Shown: positions 18,592 through 26,908 of the stretch, piece by piece
How positions within the stretch are numbered: the first letter of the stretch is position 1
How the letters are laid out: every line of letters begins with the position of its first letter
NCBI RefSeq assembly: GCF_014297275.1
Contig: NZ_JACOQK010000001.1
Span: forward strand, 1,736,001-1,800,000
Direction: 5' to 3'
DNA from: Clostridium facile
GTDB lineage: Bacteria > Bacillota > Clostridia > Oscillospirales > Ruminococcaceae
Length of the DNA stretch: 64,000 bases
Translations under genes and position numbers: made by a program
Notes under the pieces: model-generated
Databases searched by the model: none
The model's input: the letters and a program-made list of their open reading frames with translations, nothing else
Told to the model about the DNA's origin: nothing

Positions 18592-18670
18592 TTTTAAGTT
18601 GTACGGTAAAAGGTACAACATTTAACCTATCAAAAAACCACCAGTCTTAAAAAACTGGTGGTTTTTCTAT
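18051..18670 (+). repeat. Long direct repeat, copy 2 (3' end of GH106 gene 2)
   Basis: Partner of 13501-14120. Just upstream of 18051 the two genes differ at many sites, including transversions. Inside the block the coding differences are few and are transitions only. Confidence 0.9.
18599..18667 (+). terminator. 3' UTR hairpin plus terminator of GH106 gene 2
   Basis: Same layout as in gene 1: GTTGTAC/GTACAAC stem (18599-18620), then ACCACCAGT/ACTGGTGGT with a T-run. Only the terminator loop differs. Confidence 0.88.
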
Positions 18671-18872
18671 GATTCAATAAGCTCGCTTCCATTTTCGCCA
18701 ACAATCAAGATAGATTATATGGTGCTTTTATCCAAAGCATTAATCTTGATAAGGGGAAACTATAATTTTTCGGAACGAAAAGTAATCAATAAGATACAAT
18801 GTCATGTTAAAACAAAAGCTTCCAATTCAGCACTTGCTATACAAATCTGTATTTAAACTATAGGCACAAACT
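18668..18872. other. Intergenic region, no gene seen
   Basis: Lies between two terminators that face each other (GH106 gene 2 and leuB). AT-rich. I see no reading frame with a ribosome site and no repeat of note. Confidence 0.5.
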
Positions 18873-18873
18873 A

Positions 18874-18910
18874 TAAAATTAGTATGTCATCATTATTCTG
18901 ATGACATACT
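18874..18910 (-). terminator. Terminator of the leuCDB operon
   Basis: 12-bp stem AGTATGTCATCA (18881-18892) / TGATGACATACT (18899-18910), followed on the minus strand by AATTTTAT, about 50 bp after leuB. Confidence 0.75.
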
Positions 18911-18957
18911 AACGCTATTCTAAAATTTTTACTTTCAATATTCTTGAAAAAATTCTA

Positions 18958-20028
18958 TTATAACTCTTGTAAAATAGCGTCACCCATTTCGGAACAGGTT
19001 ACTAAAGTATTGCCTTCACTCATGATATCACCTGTACGATATCCCTTTTGTAGTACTTTCTTAATCGCCTGATCAACATCATCGGCTTCTTTATCCATAT
19101 CAAAGGAATAACGCAGCATCATCGAAGCAGAAAGAATGGTCGCAATTGGGTTGGCTTTATTCTGTCCCGCAATATCCGGTGCGGAACCATGGCTTGGTTC
19201 ATACATACCAAACTTTGTTTCGTTTAAGCTGGCGGAAGCCAACATGCCAATGGAACCAGTAACCATACTTGCTTCATCAGACAAAATATCCCCAAACATA
19301 TTTTCTGTCAAAATAACGTCAAATTGTTTTGGGTCACGTACCAATTGCATTGCGCAGTTATCCACCAACATATCCTCTAATTCTACATCTGGATAGTCTT
19401 TTGCAACTTCATGTACCACTTTTCTCCATAAACGGGAAGAATCCAGTACATTGGCTTTATCCACGCTGGTCACTTTATTGCGGCGTTTCCGGGCAATGTC
19501 AAACCCTTTGATGGCAATCCTTCTAATTTCATTTTCATCATAAGTTAAGGTATCAATGGCCTTTTGCACCCCATTTTCCTCAATGGTTTTGCGTTCCCCA
19601 AAGTACAAGCCTCCAGTCAATTCACGCATAATCATCATATCAAATCCATCGCCAATAATATCTTCCCGCAATGGACAAGCCGCGTTTAATTCCTCATATA
19701 ATACGGCTGGACGAAGGTTCGCGAACAAGTTCAGCCCTTTCCGAATTGCCAACAGACCTTTTTCTGGACGTAAATTGGCTGGCTGGTTATCCCATTTCGG
19801 ACCACCAACAGCACCCAATAAAACCGCATCGCTTTGTTTTGCGGTTTCCAAAGCTTCGTTTGTCAAAGGCACACCAGTAGCGTCAATGGATACACCGCCC
19901 ATTAACACATCAGTATAATGGAAAGTATGGCCGTATTTTTCGGCAATTTTGTTCAATACACGGAGCGCCTGATCCACAATTTCAGGACCAATGCCATCCC
20001 CTTTAATAACAGCAATCTTTTTTTCCAT
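18958..20028 (-). CDS. leuB: 3-isopropylmalate dehydrogenase
   Basis: 356 residues, the full family length. LeuB oxidatively decarboxylates 3-isopropylmalate with NAD+ in leucine synthesis. Visible features are the start KKIAVIKGDGIGPEI, the substrate loop LRPEKGLLAIRKGLNLFANLRP, MIMRELTGGLYFG, and the metal-binding DxxxD region with SDEASMVTGSIGM and EPSHGSAPDIAG. It is last in leuC-leuD-leuB. ATG at 20028 follows AAAGGAG. Confidence 0.97.
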   Translation of the reverse strand: MEKKIAVIKGDGIGPEIVDQALRVLNKIAEKYGHTFHYTDVLMGGVSIDATGVPLTNEALETAKQSDAVLLGAVGGPKWDNQPANLRPEKGLLAIRKGLNLFANLRPAVLYEELNAACPLREDIIGDGFDMMIMRELTGGLYFGERKTIEENGVQKAIDTLTYDENEIRRIAIKGFDIARKRRNKVTSVDKANVLDSSRLWRKVVHEVAKDYPDVELEDMLVDNCAMQLVRDPKQFDVILTENMFGDILSDEASMVTGSIGMLASASLNETKFGMYEPSHGSAPDIAGQNKANPIATILSASMMLRYSFDMDKEADDVDQAIKKVLQKGYRTGDIMSEGNTLVTCSEMGDAILQEL

Positions 20029-20088
20029 GGTTCAAAAACTCCTTTATCTGACAGTAACCACAGGTAAATGCCTGTGGTTACATTCATA

Positions 20089-20583
20089 TTATTTTCCCTG
20101 TTTTTGTTTGATTGAATTTAACAGTCCATTGGCGTTGATAATCTCTTTAATAAATTCTGGGAATGGTTGCGCCTGATAAGTTTCATTTTTGGTCAAATTG
20201 GTGATAACACCTGTATCAAAATCCACTTCCACTTCATCGCCATCCTGAATTTTTTCAGCAGCCTCTGGACATTCCATAATTGGCAAGCCAATATTGATTG
20301 CGTTGCGGTAGAAAATACGCGCAAAAGTAGAAGCAATAACCACCGAAATGCCACTTTCCTTGATGACCAGTGGGGCGTGCTCACGGGAAGAACCACAGCC
20401 GAAATTGCTGTGTGCCACCATAATATCCCCTGGTTTCACTTTCTTTACAAAATCCGCGTCAATATCTTCCATACAGTGGGAAGCCAATTCTTTGCGGTCC
20501 ATAATATTTAAATATCTTGCTGGGATAATAACATCGGTATCCACATTATCCCCATACTGATGTACTAAACCATGTGCTTTCAT
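20089..20583 (-). CDS. leuD: 3-isopropylmalate dehydratase small subunit
   Basis: 164 residues. It pairs with LeuC to isomerise 2- to 3-isopropylmalate. Family signatures are DNVDTDVIIPARYL near the N-terminus and NFGCGSSREHAP in the middle, followed by FARIFYRNAINIGLP. It has the short length of the LeuD type found in archaea and Clostridia. It lies 15 bp after leuC. ATG at 20583 follows AAGGAGG. Confidence 0.96.
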   Translation of the reverse strand: MKAHGLVHQYGDNVDTDVIIPARYLNIMDRKELASHCMEDIDADFVKKVKPGDIMVAHSNFGCGSSREHAPLVIKESGISVVIASTFARIFYRNAINIGLPIMECPEAAEKIQDGDEVEVDFDTGVITNLTKNETYQAQPFPEFIKEIINANGLLNSIKQKQGK

Positions 20584-20598
20584 TGTTGGGTTTCCTCC

Positions 20599-21861
20599 TT
20601 ACATAATTTCTTCCGGAGAACTGATTTTTCCGGTAATCGCACTCGCTGCTGCTACTTCTGGGCTTGCTAGATAAACTTCACTTTCAATGTGCCCCATACG
20701 CCCAACAAAGTTGCGGTTTGTTGTCGCAACAGCACGTTCACCTGCTGCCAAAATACCCATATGTCCACCAAGGCAAGGACCACAAGTTGGTGTGGATACG
20801 CTGCATCCAGCGTTAATGAAAATTTCTAAATATCCCAATTTCATTGCTTCCAGATAGATCTTTTGGGTTGCTGGAATAATAATGGCACGTACATTTTTCG
20901 CGATGTGTTTGCCCTCCATAATTTTAGCAGCTGCCGCAATATCGGACAAACGTCCATTGGTACAAGAACCAATTACAACCTGGTCAATCTTTACATCGCC
21001 AACTTCATCAATGGTTTTTGTGTTCTCTGGCAAATGTGGAAAAGCGACAGTGGATTTAATTTCAGAGAGGTTGATATCATATACTTTGGTATACTCCGCA
21101 TCTGGATCAGGAGCGTATACCGTATAGGATTTGGTGGAATGTTCTTTCAGATAAGCTTCTGTAATATCATCCACTTCAAAGATACCGTTTTTCGCACCCG
21201 CTTCAATTGCCATATTTGCCATGCAAAGGCGGTCATCCATGCTCAAGCTGTGCAGACCTTCCCCACCAAATTCCATGGACTGATAGAGTGCGCCATCTAC
21301 ACCAATCATTCCAATAATATGTAAAATAACATCTTTCCCGCTCACCCATTTGTTGAGTTTTCCCGTTAAATTAAAACGAATTGCGGAAGGCACTTTAAAC
21401 CAAGCTTCCCCGGTAGCCATTCCAGCGGCCATATCGGTGGAACCCACACCGGTGGAAAATGCGCCTAGTGCGCCATAAGTACAGGTATGAGAATCAGCAC
21501 CAATAGTTAAATCCCCTGCTACTACTAATCCTTTTTCAGGGATCAGGGCGTGCTCAATTCCCATATCCCCAACATCATAATAATGTACAACCCCTTTATC
21601 TAACGCAAAATCACGGCATTGTTTTACCATAGTAGCGGATTTAATATCTTTATTTGGGGTAAAGTGATCCATAATCATTGCAACTTTATTTTGGTCAAAT
21701 ACGGTATCAAAACCGTTTTTTTCAAATTCGTTGATTGCAACTGGAGTAGTAACATCATTGCCATGTACCAAATCCAGTTTTGCTTTAATCAGCTGTCCAG
21801 GAACCACATGATCCAAGCCAGCATGTGCTGCCAGAATTTTCTGGCTCATTGTCATACCCAT
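20599..21861 (-). CDS. leuC: 3-isopropylmalate dehydratase large subunit
   Basis: About 420 residues. This aconitase-family protein carries a [4Fe-4S] cluster. Visible are GADSHTCTYGALGAFSTGVGS, VIGSCTNGRLSD and the CGPCLG cluster region. The frame opens at 21876, but GGAG nine bases before the ATG at 21861 favours that start. It is the first gene of leuCDB. leuA is not adjacent, so the pathway's first step is encoded elsewhere. A consensus promoter and a 5' stem-loop precede it. Confidence 0.95.
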   Translation of the reverse strand: MGMTMSQKILAAHAGLDHVVPGQLIKAKLDLVHGNDVTTPVAINEFEKNGFDTVFDQNKVAMIMDHFTPNKDIKSATMVKQCRDFALDKGVVHYYDVGDMGIEHALIPEKGLVVAGDLTIGADSHTCTYGALGAFSTGVGSTDMAAGMATGEAWFKVPSAIRFNLTGKLNKWVSGKDVILHIIGMIGVDGALYQSMEFGGEGLHSLSMDDRLCMANMAIEAGAKNGIFEVDDITEAYLKEHSTKSYTVYAPDPDAEYTKVYDINLSEIKSTVAFPHLPENTKTIDEVGDVKIDQVVIGSCTNGRLSDIAAAAKIMEGKHIAKNVRAIIIPATQKIYLEAMKLGYLEIFINAGCSVSTPTCGPCLGGHMGILAAGERAVATTNRNFVGRMGHIESEVYLASPEVAAASAITGKISSPEEIM

Positions 21862-21892
21862 TTGCTCAATCTCCATTCTATTTTTGTAATTG

Positions 21893-21937
21893 ATAAGGGC
21901 AGGAAACTTCTTTGTAAAAGAAATACCTTGCCCTTAT
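21893..21937 (-). promoter_or_regulatory. Stem-loop in the 5' leader of leuC
   Basis: The 9-bp arms ATAAGGGCA (21893-21901) and TGCCCTTAT (21929-21937), with an inner TTCTT/AAGAA pairing, fold the first bases of the leu transcript. No T-run follows, so it is not an ordinary terminator, and I see no T-box specifier layout or leucine-rich leader peptide. Confidence 0.55.
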
Positions 21938-21952
21938 TTGTTTATTGATTTT

Positions 21953-21981
21953 ATTATATCTTAAATATGATAGCATGTCAA
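21953..21981 (-). promoter_or_regulatory. Consensus promoter of leuCDB
   Basis: On the minus strand TTGACA (21976-21981) and TATAAT (21953-21958), both perfect sigma-A hexamers, are 17 bp apart. Confidence 0.9.
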
Positions 21982-22008
21982 TAAGTTAAATAAATTAATT
22001 TTTATAAA

Positions 22009-22758
22009 TTATTGTTTTTTACGTTGGAAATGGTAAGCTACTTCAGTAATCAGGCGGTCAGGTAAAAATCGGCTTCCAAATTTTGCAATCTTCATGGTGA
22101 TGCCAGGAATAATTACCTGTTTACGCTGAAACATCTGTTGCAAGGCATATTCCGCCACGCCCCTACTATCCAATCCTTTTAATCCAAACTGCACCCCTGC
22201 CCTTTGGTTAAATCCAGTATCTACCGGGCCAGGACATAAAACGCTCAAATGTACTTTTTTATTGCTTTTATTCACTTCCGCTTGTACCGCCTGGGTCAAG
22301 CGCAGCACATAGGCTTTACTGGCATAATAAGAGGACAACAATGGCCCCACAAAAAATGCAGCGGAAGAAGCCACGTTTAAAATAAACCCATGGTTTTGCT
22401 CCTCCATTTTTTTCACAAATAGTTTTGTCAGGATGTGAACCGCTTTAATGTTCAAGTCAAGCATATTTAATTCATCAGATAGTTCTGTTTCATCAAAACG
22501 CCCAAAAATACCATATCCCGCATTATTCACCAATAAATCAATGGGTTCATTTTGATACCGTTCGTATAAGGCAAAACAAGATTCTGGACGAGATAAATCC
22601 GCTACCACAACTTCAGCAGGAGTAGGAAGGCTGTTTTGTAGCTGTTTTAGCTTATCCTCACTTCTGGCGACCAAAACGACCTCATATCCCCTACTGCTTA
22701 AGAGCTCTGCCATGTCCTTTCCAATCCCATTGCTTGCCCCTGTAATAATTGCTTTCAT
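22009..22758 (-). CDS. Short-chain dehydrogenase/reductase (SDR)
   Basis: 249 residues, classical SDR. The Rossmann motif is TGASNGIGKDMA, the NNAGYG strand element is present, and the catalytic residues are Ser in SSAAFF and YASKAYVLR (YxxxK). The arginine after the second strand (VARSEDKL) suggests NADP(H). This is the DltE/YqjQ-like type often annotated only as SDR. The substrate is unknown. Its ATG overlaps the stop of the GNAT gene by 4 bp, so the two are translationally coupled. Confidence 0.9.
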   Translation of the reverse strand: MKAIITGASNGIGKDMAELLSSRGYEVVLVARSEDKLKQLQNSLPTPAEVVVADLSRPESCFALYERYQNEPIDLLVNNAGYGIFGRFDETELSDELNMLDLNIKAVHILTKLFVKKMEEQNHGFILNVASSAAFFVGPLLSSYYASKAYVLRLTQAVQAEVNKSNKKVHLSVLCPGPVDTGFNQRAGVQFGLKGLDSRGVAEYALQQMFQRKQVIIPGITMKIAKFGSRFLPDRLITEVAYHFQRKKQ

Positions 22759-23222
22759 GATTCTTCCTCCAAATCATACACCATTTGATCATATTCCAAA
22801 GGCTGGAACCCTTTTTTCCGGTACAACCGAGTTGCTCCATCATTTTCTCTAGTAACCTCCAAGCGGAACCGTTTTACTTTATCCTGATATTCCTGGAATA
22901 ACCAATCCAGTACAAAGTTTCCAATCCCTTTTCCTTGATATTCTGGACGGATATACAATTCTTCAATCAATACTACCATTCCAGCAACTTCATTGGAGTG
23001 AGTAAATGAAAGATGCAGATATCCTGCGATTTTCCCGTCCTGCTCAATCATCAAGGCACGGGCATATGGGGTCATACTGGTGGATATCTTAAAAATGGTA
23101 TCAATTTTTTTCTGGTCAATCCCATGTAATGTGGCAATTCCTTTATTATAAAAATCATTTATCATCTCAGAAAATACCTGATAATCGGATTTTCTAAAAT
23201 CGCGTATTGTCAATTCTGCCAT
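22755..23222 (-). CDS. GNAT-family N-acetyltransferase
   Basis: About 155 residues with a GNAT fold. The acetyl-CoA-binding motif A is EELYIRPEYQGKGIGNFVL (R/Q-x-x-G-x-G/A), preceded by a beta strand with AGYLHLSF and ending with LYRKKGFQPLEYDQMVYDL. The ATG at 23222 follows AAGGAGAGG. The frame continues upstream to 23270 but that part overlaps a terminator. The acceptor substrate cannot be read. It is first of a two-gene unit with the SDR. Confidence 0.87.
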   Translation of the reverse strand: MAELTIRDFRKSDYQVFSEMINDFYNKGIATLHGIDQKKIDTIFKISTSMTPYARALMIEQDGKIAGYLHLSFTHSNEVAGMVVLIEELYIRPEYQGKGIGNFVLDWLFQEYQDKVKRFRLEVTRENDGATRLYRKKGFQPLEYDQMVYDLEEES

Positions 23223-23251
23223 AATTACCTCTCCTTTTACATCATAACTAC

Positions 23252-23279
23252 AACAAAACCTGCCCCGCAACAGGGCAGG
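23252..23279 (-). terminator. Terminator of the aminopeptidase gene cluster
   Basis: CCTGCCC (23259-23265) / GGGCAGG (23273-23279), followed on the minus strand by TTTTGTTG, ten bases after the stop at 23289. Confidence 0.85.
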
Positions 23280-23288
23280 CTCTCCAGT

Positions 23289-24692
23289 TTATTGGCAATA
23301 AAATTCATAGAAAGTCCGGTATGTCATATAAACATCCAGTTTTGAAGTAACCTCAAATGGTGCGTGCATAGACAGTACTGGTACGCCAACGTCCACAACA
23401 TCCATATTCAAATTGGCAAGGAAAGCTGCAACGGTACCGCCGCCACCGCCATCGACTTTTCCCAATTCCGCAATCTGCCATACAATACCACAACGGTCCA
23501 ATAAACGACTGATACAATCCACAAATTCCGCGGAAGCATCCGAGGTACCACTTTTTCCTCTAGCTCCTGTATATTTAGAAATTACCACCCCACGGTTGCA
23601 AAAAGCAGCGTTGCGCTGTTCCATTACATCAGGGAAGGTTGGATCAAATCCGGCGTTTACGTCAGCGGATAAGCATTGGGTATGGGACAATACTGTCCTT
23701 CCTTCTACCCCATGTGGTTTTGCCAAATCCGCAATAAAATACGCAAAGAAAGAGGACTGCAAACCAGTGTTTCCTTCGCTTCCAATTTCTTCTTTATCCG
23801 CTAAAACAGTTACCATTGTTTTCGATGGTGCTTTGCAATCCAAGGTTGCCATTAACGCAGTGTAGGCACAAACCCTGTCATCCTGTCCATAGCTCCCTAC
23901 CATGCTGCGGTCCAAGCCAACGTCGGACGCATGGAATGCTGGAACCATTTCCAGTTCAGTGGAGATAAAATCCCGTTCTACCATGCCATATTTTTCGTTT
24001 AAGATACGCAGGATATTCAGTTTTACCTTCTCGCTTACCTTATCATCTCGGAAAGGATGAAGGCCAACCAAGATATTCAGTTCTTCCCCTTTAATCAGTT
24101 CCGGGGAGGTACGTTTCATCTGGTCTACTGCCAGATGTGGCAATAAATCACTAACACAGAATACTGGATCTCCTGGGTCTTCCCCAATATTCACCTTAAT
24201 TTTACTACCATCCTGCTTCAAGATAACGCCGTGTAAAGATAGTGGTATTGTTGTCCACTGGTATTTTTTAATTCCGCCATAATAATGGGTTTTGAACAAA
24301 GCCACCTCATGATCTTCATACAATGGATTTGGTTTTAAATCCAAACGGGGAGAATCAATATGGGCTGCAATTAAACGGACTCCATTTTCCAGTGGTTCTG
24401 CGCCCATTACCGCTAGAACAATACTTTTATTGCGGTTGTTGTAGTATACCTTTTGTCCGGCCGTATAAGTAACGGATGGATCAAATGGGACAAATCCATT
24501 CTGTTCCGCTTTTTCGATTGCGTAATCCACTGCTTCCCGTTCTGTCTTAGCTCGGTTTAAAAAGTTTTTGTATTCCTCACAAAAATCATCTGCCTGTTTT
24601 AACTGGCTTTCATCTAAAATCAGGCCGCCATTTTTGCGCTGCATAAATAACTGTTCTTTTAGCAATTCTGCTTGAGATTTTTCTTGTTCCAT
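23289..24692 (-). CDS. M18-family aminopeptidase
   Basis: About 467 residues. M18 enzymes are cytosolic dizinc aminopeptidases (aspartyl type) forming large tetrahedral complexes. Zinc-ligand motifs are AAHIDSPRLDLK (His-x-Asp), DKEEIGSEGNTG (Glu-Glu), an Asp in QDDRVCAY, and a C-terminal His in SMHAPFE. The length is typical. GTG at 24701 opens the frame, but ATG at 24692 lies 8 bp after AAGGAG. It is preceded by the lytic transglycosylase gene and is last of a run of genes from prfA onward. Confidence 0.93.
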   Translation of the reverse strand: MEQEKSQAELLKEQLFMQRKNGGLILDESQLKQADDFCEEYKNFLNRAKTEREAVDYAIEKAEQNGFVPFDPSVTYTAGQKVYYNNRNKSIVLAVMGAEPLENGVRLIAAHIDSPRLDLKPNPLYEDHEVALFKTHYYGGIKKYQWTTIPLSLHGVILKQDGSKIKVNIGEDPGDPVFCVSDLLPHLAVDQMKRTSPELIKGEELNILVGLHPFRDDKVSEKVKLNILRILNEKYGMVERDFISTELEMVPAFHASDVGLDRSMVGSYGQDDRVCAYTALMATLDCKAPSKTMVTVLADKEEIGSEGNTGLQSSFFAYFIADLAKPHGVEGRTVLSHTQCLSADVNAGFDPTFPDVMEQRNAAFCNRGVVISKYTGARGKSGTSDASAEFVDCISRLLDRCGIVWQIAELGKVDGGGGGTVAAFLANLNMDVVDVGVPVLSMHAPFEVTSKLDVYMTYRTFYEFYCQ

Positions 24693-24697
24693 GATGC

Positions 24698-25267
24698 TCA
24701 CTCCTTATATATTTTTTCATAAATAAATTTTGTTTTTAATACCCGTTTAACATAGGTTTTGGTATCATCAAATGGGATACTCTCAATGTTCAATTCCGTT
24801 GGGGAATGCTCTGGGGATTCCAACCATTCCTTTACACTACCCCAACCTGCATGGTAAGCAGCGATCGCAGTTGGTTCTGACTGAAATTCCTCTAATAACA
24901 GATGTAGAACATAAACGCCATGCTGAATATTAACTTCTGGGTCAAATACCTGGTCATACGTAACATCCGGTGCATCTGGCATCCTACTCTGCGCCCAATC
25001 AAAGGTATCCTCCATCAACTGCATCAATCCTTTTGCCCCTACATTGGAAACTGCATTGGGATTAAAACCACTTTCACAGCGGATTACCGCATAGACTAGA
25101 TTTTGGTCCACATGATATTCCTCTGCATATTTTTCTACATATTCGGTATATTTTTTTGGATATGCAACTGTATAAACTGCATGTAACACAAAACCCAGTA
25201 TCACAATAGCAGCCAATACCACAGCCAATACTCCAAATAGATGTTTTACCAACCGGCTGTGTTTCAT
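24698..25267 (-). CDS. Membrane-anchored lytic transglycosylase (SLT domain)
   Basis: About 189 residues. One N-terminal membrane segment (about 10-32) is followed by a family 1 SLT domain: catalytic Glu in RCESGFNPNAVS, the GAKGLMQLM motif, and AAYHAGWGSV. It cleaves peptidoglycan with formation of 1,6-anhydroMurNAc outside the membrane. ATG at 25267 has AGGTGG. It begins about ten bases after the coaE stop, and this coaE-SLT neighbourhood is common in Clostridia. Confidence 0.92.
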   Translation of the reverse strand: MKHSRLVKHLFGVLAVVLAAIVILGFVLHAVYTVAYPKKYTEYVEKYAEEYHVDQNLVYAVIRCESGFNPNAVSNVGAKGLMQLMEDTFDWAQSRMPDAPDVTYDQVFDPEVNIQHGVYVLHLLLEEFQSEPTAIAAYHAGWGSVKEWLESPEHSPTELNIESIPFDDTKTYVKRVLKTKFIYEKIYKE

Positions 25268-25276
25268 ATATTCCAC

Positions 25277-25858
25277 CTATCCATATTTGATTTGATTGAT
25301 TAATTCCAAACTACGCAACTTTAATTCCGCTAAGGAACCATTTGCGTCTATTGTATAGTTTGACCGATTTTTATAAAAATCATCCCCATGTTGGGAGGAA
25401 ATCCGATCCATTGCCTGCTGTTCTGTTAAGTCATCCCGAAGCATGATACGTTGTTTTCTGGTCTGTTGATCTGCAAGAACTGCAACTGTACAGTTACAAA
25501 GGCTATCTGCACCGCTTTCAAACAAAGTGGGAGCGTCTAACAAAATCCACTGGCTTGCACTGTTTTTTATTTTTGCTGTAATGGATTCCATCAAATAAGG
25601 ATGGGTAATCCGATTTAAATGTTCCAGCTGTTTTTTATCTGTAAAAACAATCTGTCCCAGTGCCTTTCGATTCAAACTGCCATCTGACTGTATCACATTG
25701 GAAAACTGGGCTGCAATTTCATTTAAACAGGGTGTGCCAGGTTCTACAATTTCCCTTGCCACTAAATCAGCATTAATCACATCAAAACCATTCCGGGCAA
25801 AAATCTCACTTACCGTTGTTTTTCCTGCCCCAGTCTGGCCAGTCAATCCTACCACCAT
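25277..25858 (-). CDS. coaE: Dephospho-CoA kinase
   Basis: About 193 residues. It catalyses the last step of coenzyme A synthesis, phosphorylating dephospho-CoA. The P-loop is GLTGQTGAGKTT. Then come INADLVAREIVEPG, the lid-region LDAPTLFESG, and the DANGS near the end. ATG at 25858 has AAGGATGTG at proper spacing, better than the earlier in-frame start at 25876. It starts 4 bases after the tsaC stop, in one transcription unit. Confidence 0.93.
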   Translation of the reverse strand: MVVGLTGQTGAGKTTVSEIFARNGFDVINADLVAREIVEPGTPCLNEIAAQFSNVIQSDGSLNRKALGQIVFTDKKQLEHLNRITHPYLMESITAKIKNSASQWILLDAPTLFESGADSLCNCTVAVLADQQTRKQRIMLRDDLTEQQAMDRISSQHGDDFYKNRSNYTIDANGSLAELKLRSLELINQIKYG

Positions 25859-25862
25859 TGTA

Positions 25863-26888
25863 TCACATCCTTGCATCCTCTAATGGAATTACCTGAAATC
25901 CTGCCGCACGGATTAATCGGTTGTACACCGCTAATCCCATCCCCTGTTTCTCCGGGCAACGGGCATATACTTTTTTTGCCCCCAACCCATCCAATCGACG
26001 CAACACCGCAAACAGTTCTTTTGCCTGTTCCGCAGCATCCGCCCCATATGTTAAGCATGGACATGCAATTCCTTGTTGTTCTCCATCAAATACCAACGCA
26101 TAAGTTGCGGAATCCCAATGGGAGTTGACATACTCTTTAAATTGCGCAAGATTTCCGCTTAAAATCGTAACATCCGCCTTTGGGGAATAGTGTTTATATT
26201 TCATCCCTGGAGATGCCGCTTGAGCCCCTTCTTTTAACTGATGTAATACTGCCGGATCAATCTCCACCTGATCACAACAGGTTTTCAGCATTTCTGGAGT
26301 AACAGCACCTGGCCGCAGCAGGTGGAGACAATCCTCTTTGACCAGTACGACAGTGGACTCAACTCCTACCTGACATTCCCCACCATCTACAATCAGCGGA
26401 ATTTTTCCGTCCATATCCTCCCAAACATGTTGAGCTGTAGTGGGACTTGGTTTTCCAGAAAGGTTGGCGGAAGGGGCTGCTAAAGGCAAACTGGACTCCC
26501 GGATAATTGCCTGTGCTACCGGATGAGATGGAAAACGAATTGCAACCGTTTCCATCCCAGCAGTAACTTCCATTGGTACTTTTTCTGACTTAGGGAAAAT
26601 CATCGTCAACGGCCCTGGCCAAAACTGCTCTGCCAATTTCTTTGCTGGTTCTGGAACCGCAGTAACCAAAGGCTGCAACATTTCCAAATTACTGATATGC
26701 ACAATTAAAGGATTATCCTGCGGCCTTCCTTTGGCTTGAAAAATTTTTTTAATAGCAGCTGGGTCATATGCACTGGCGGCCAGGCCATAAACAGTTTCGG
26801 TTGGCATTCCAACCAGTTCTCCCTGTTTTAACAACTGGGCTGCCTGTTGAATCCCTTCTTTGGTTGGTTGTACAATTTTTGTTTGAAT
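25863..26888 (-). CDS. Threonylcarbamoyl-AMP synthase (TsaC/Sua5, long form)
   Basis: About 341 residues. It makes threonylcarbamoyl-AMP for tRNA t6A37. The YrdC domain has the start KQGELVGMPTETVYGLAA, the KGRPQDNPLIVH basic motif, and LAAPSANLSGKPSPT. A C-terminal Sua5 domain follows the linker ASPGMKYKHYSP. No ATG, GTG or TTG with a ribosome site is available for the N-terminal strand IQTKIVQPTKEG. The only well-placed codon is ATT at 26888, 4 nt after GAGG and two codons after an in-frame stop. A TTG at 26834 would cut off that conserved strand. Confidence 0.9.
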   Translation of the reverse strand: MQTKIVQPTKEGIQQAAQLLKQGELVGMPTETVYGLAASAYDPAAIKKIFQAKGRPQDNPLIVHISNLEMLQPLVTAVPEPAKKLAEQFWPGPLTMIFPKSEKVPMEVTAGMETVAIRFPSHPVAQAIIRESSLPLAAPSANLSGKPSPTTAQHVWEDMDGKIPLIVDGGECQVGVESTVVLVKEDCLHLLRPGAVTPEMLKTCCDQVEIDPAVLHQLKEGAQAASPGMKYKHYSPKADVTILSGNLAQFKEYVNSHWDSATYALVFDGEQQGIACPCLTYGADAAEQAKELFAVLRRLDGLGAKKVYARCPEKQGMGLAVYNRLIRAAGFQVIPLEDARM

Positions 26889-26908
26889 AAGTCCTCACCT
26901 TGTTCCTA

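Noticed and set aside
21877..21950. Possible T-box or leucine leader peptide before leuC
   Set aside because: The leader is about 70 nt, has no T-box sequence, no specifier loop and no run of leucine codons with a ribosome site.
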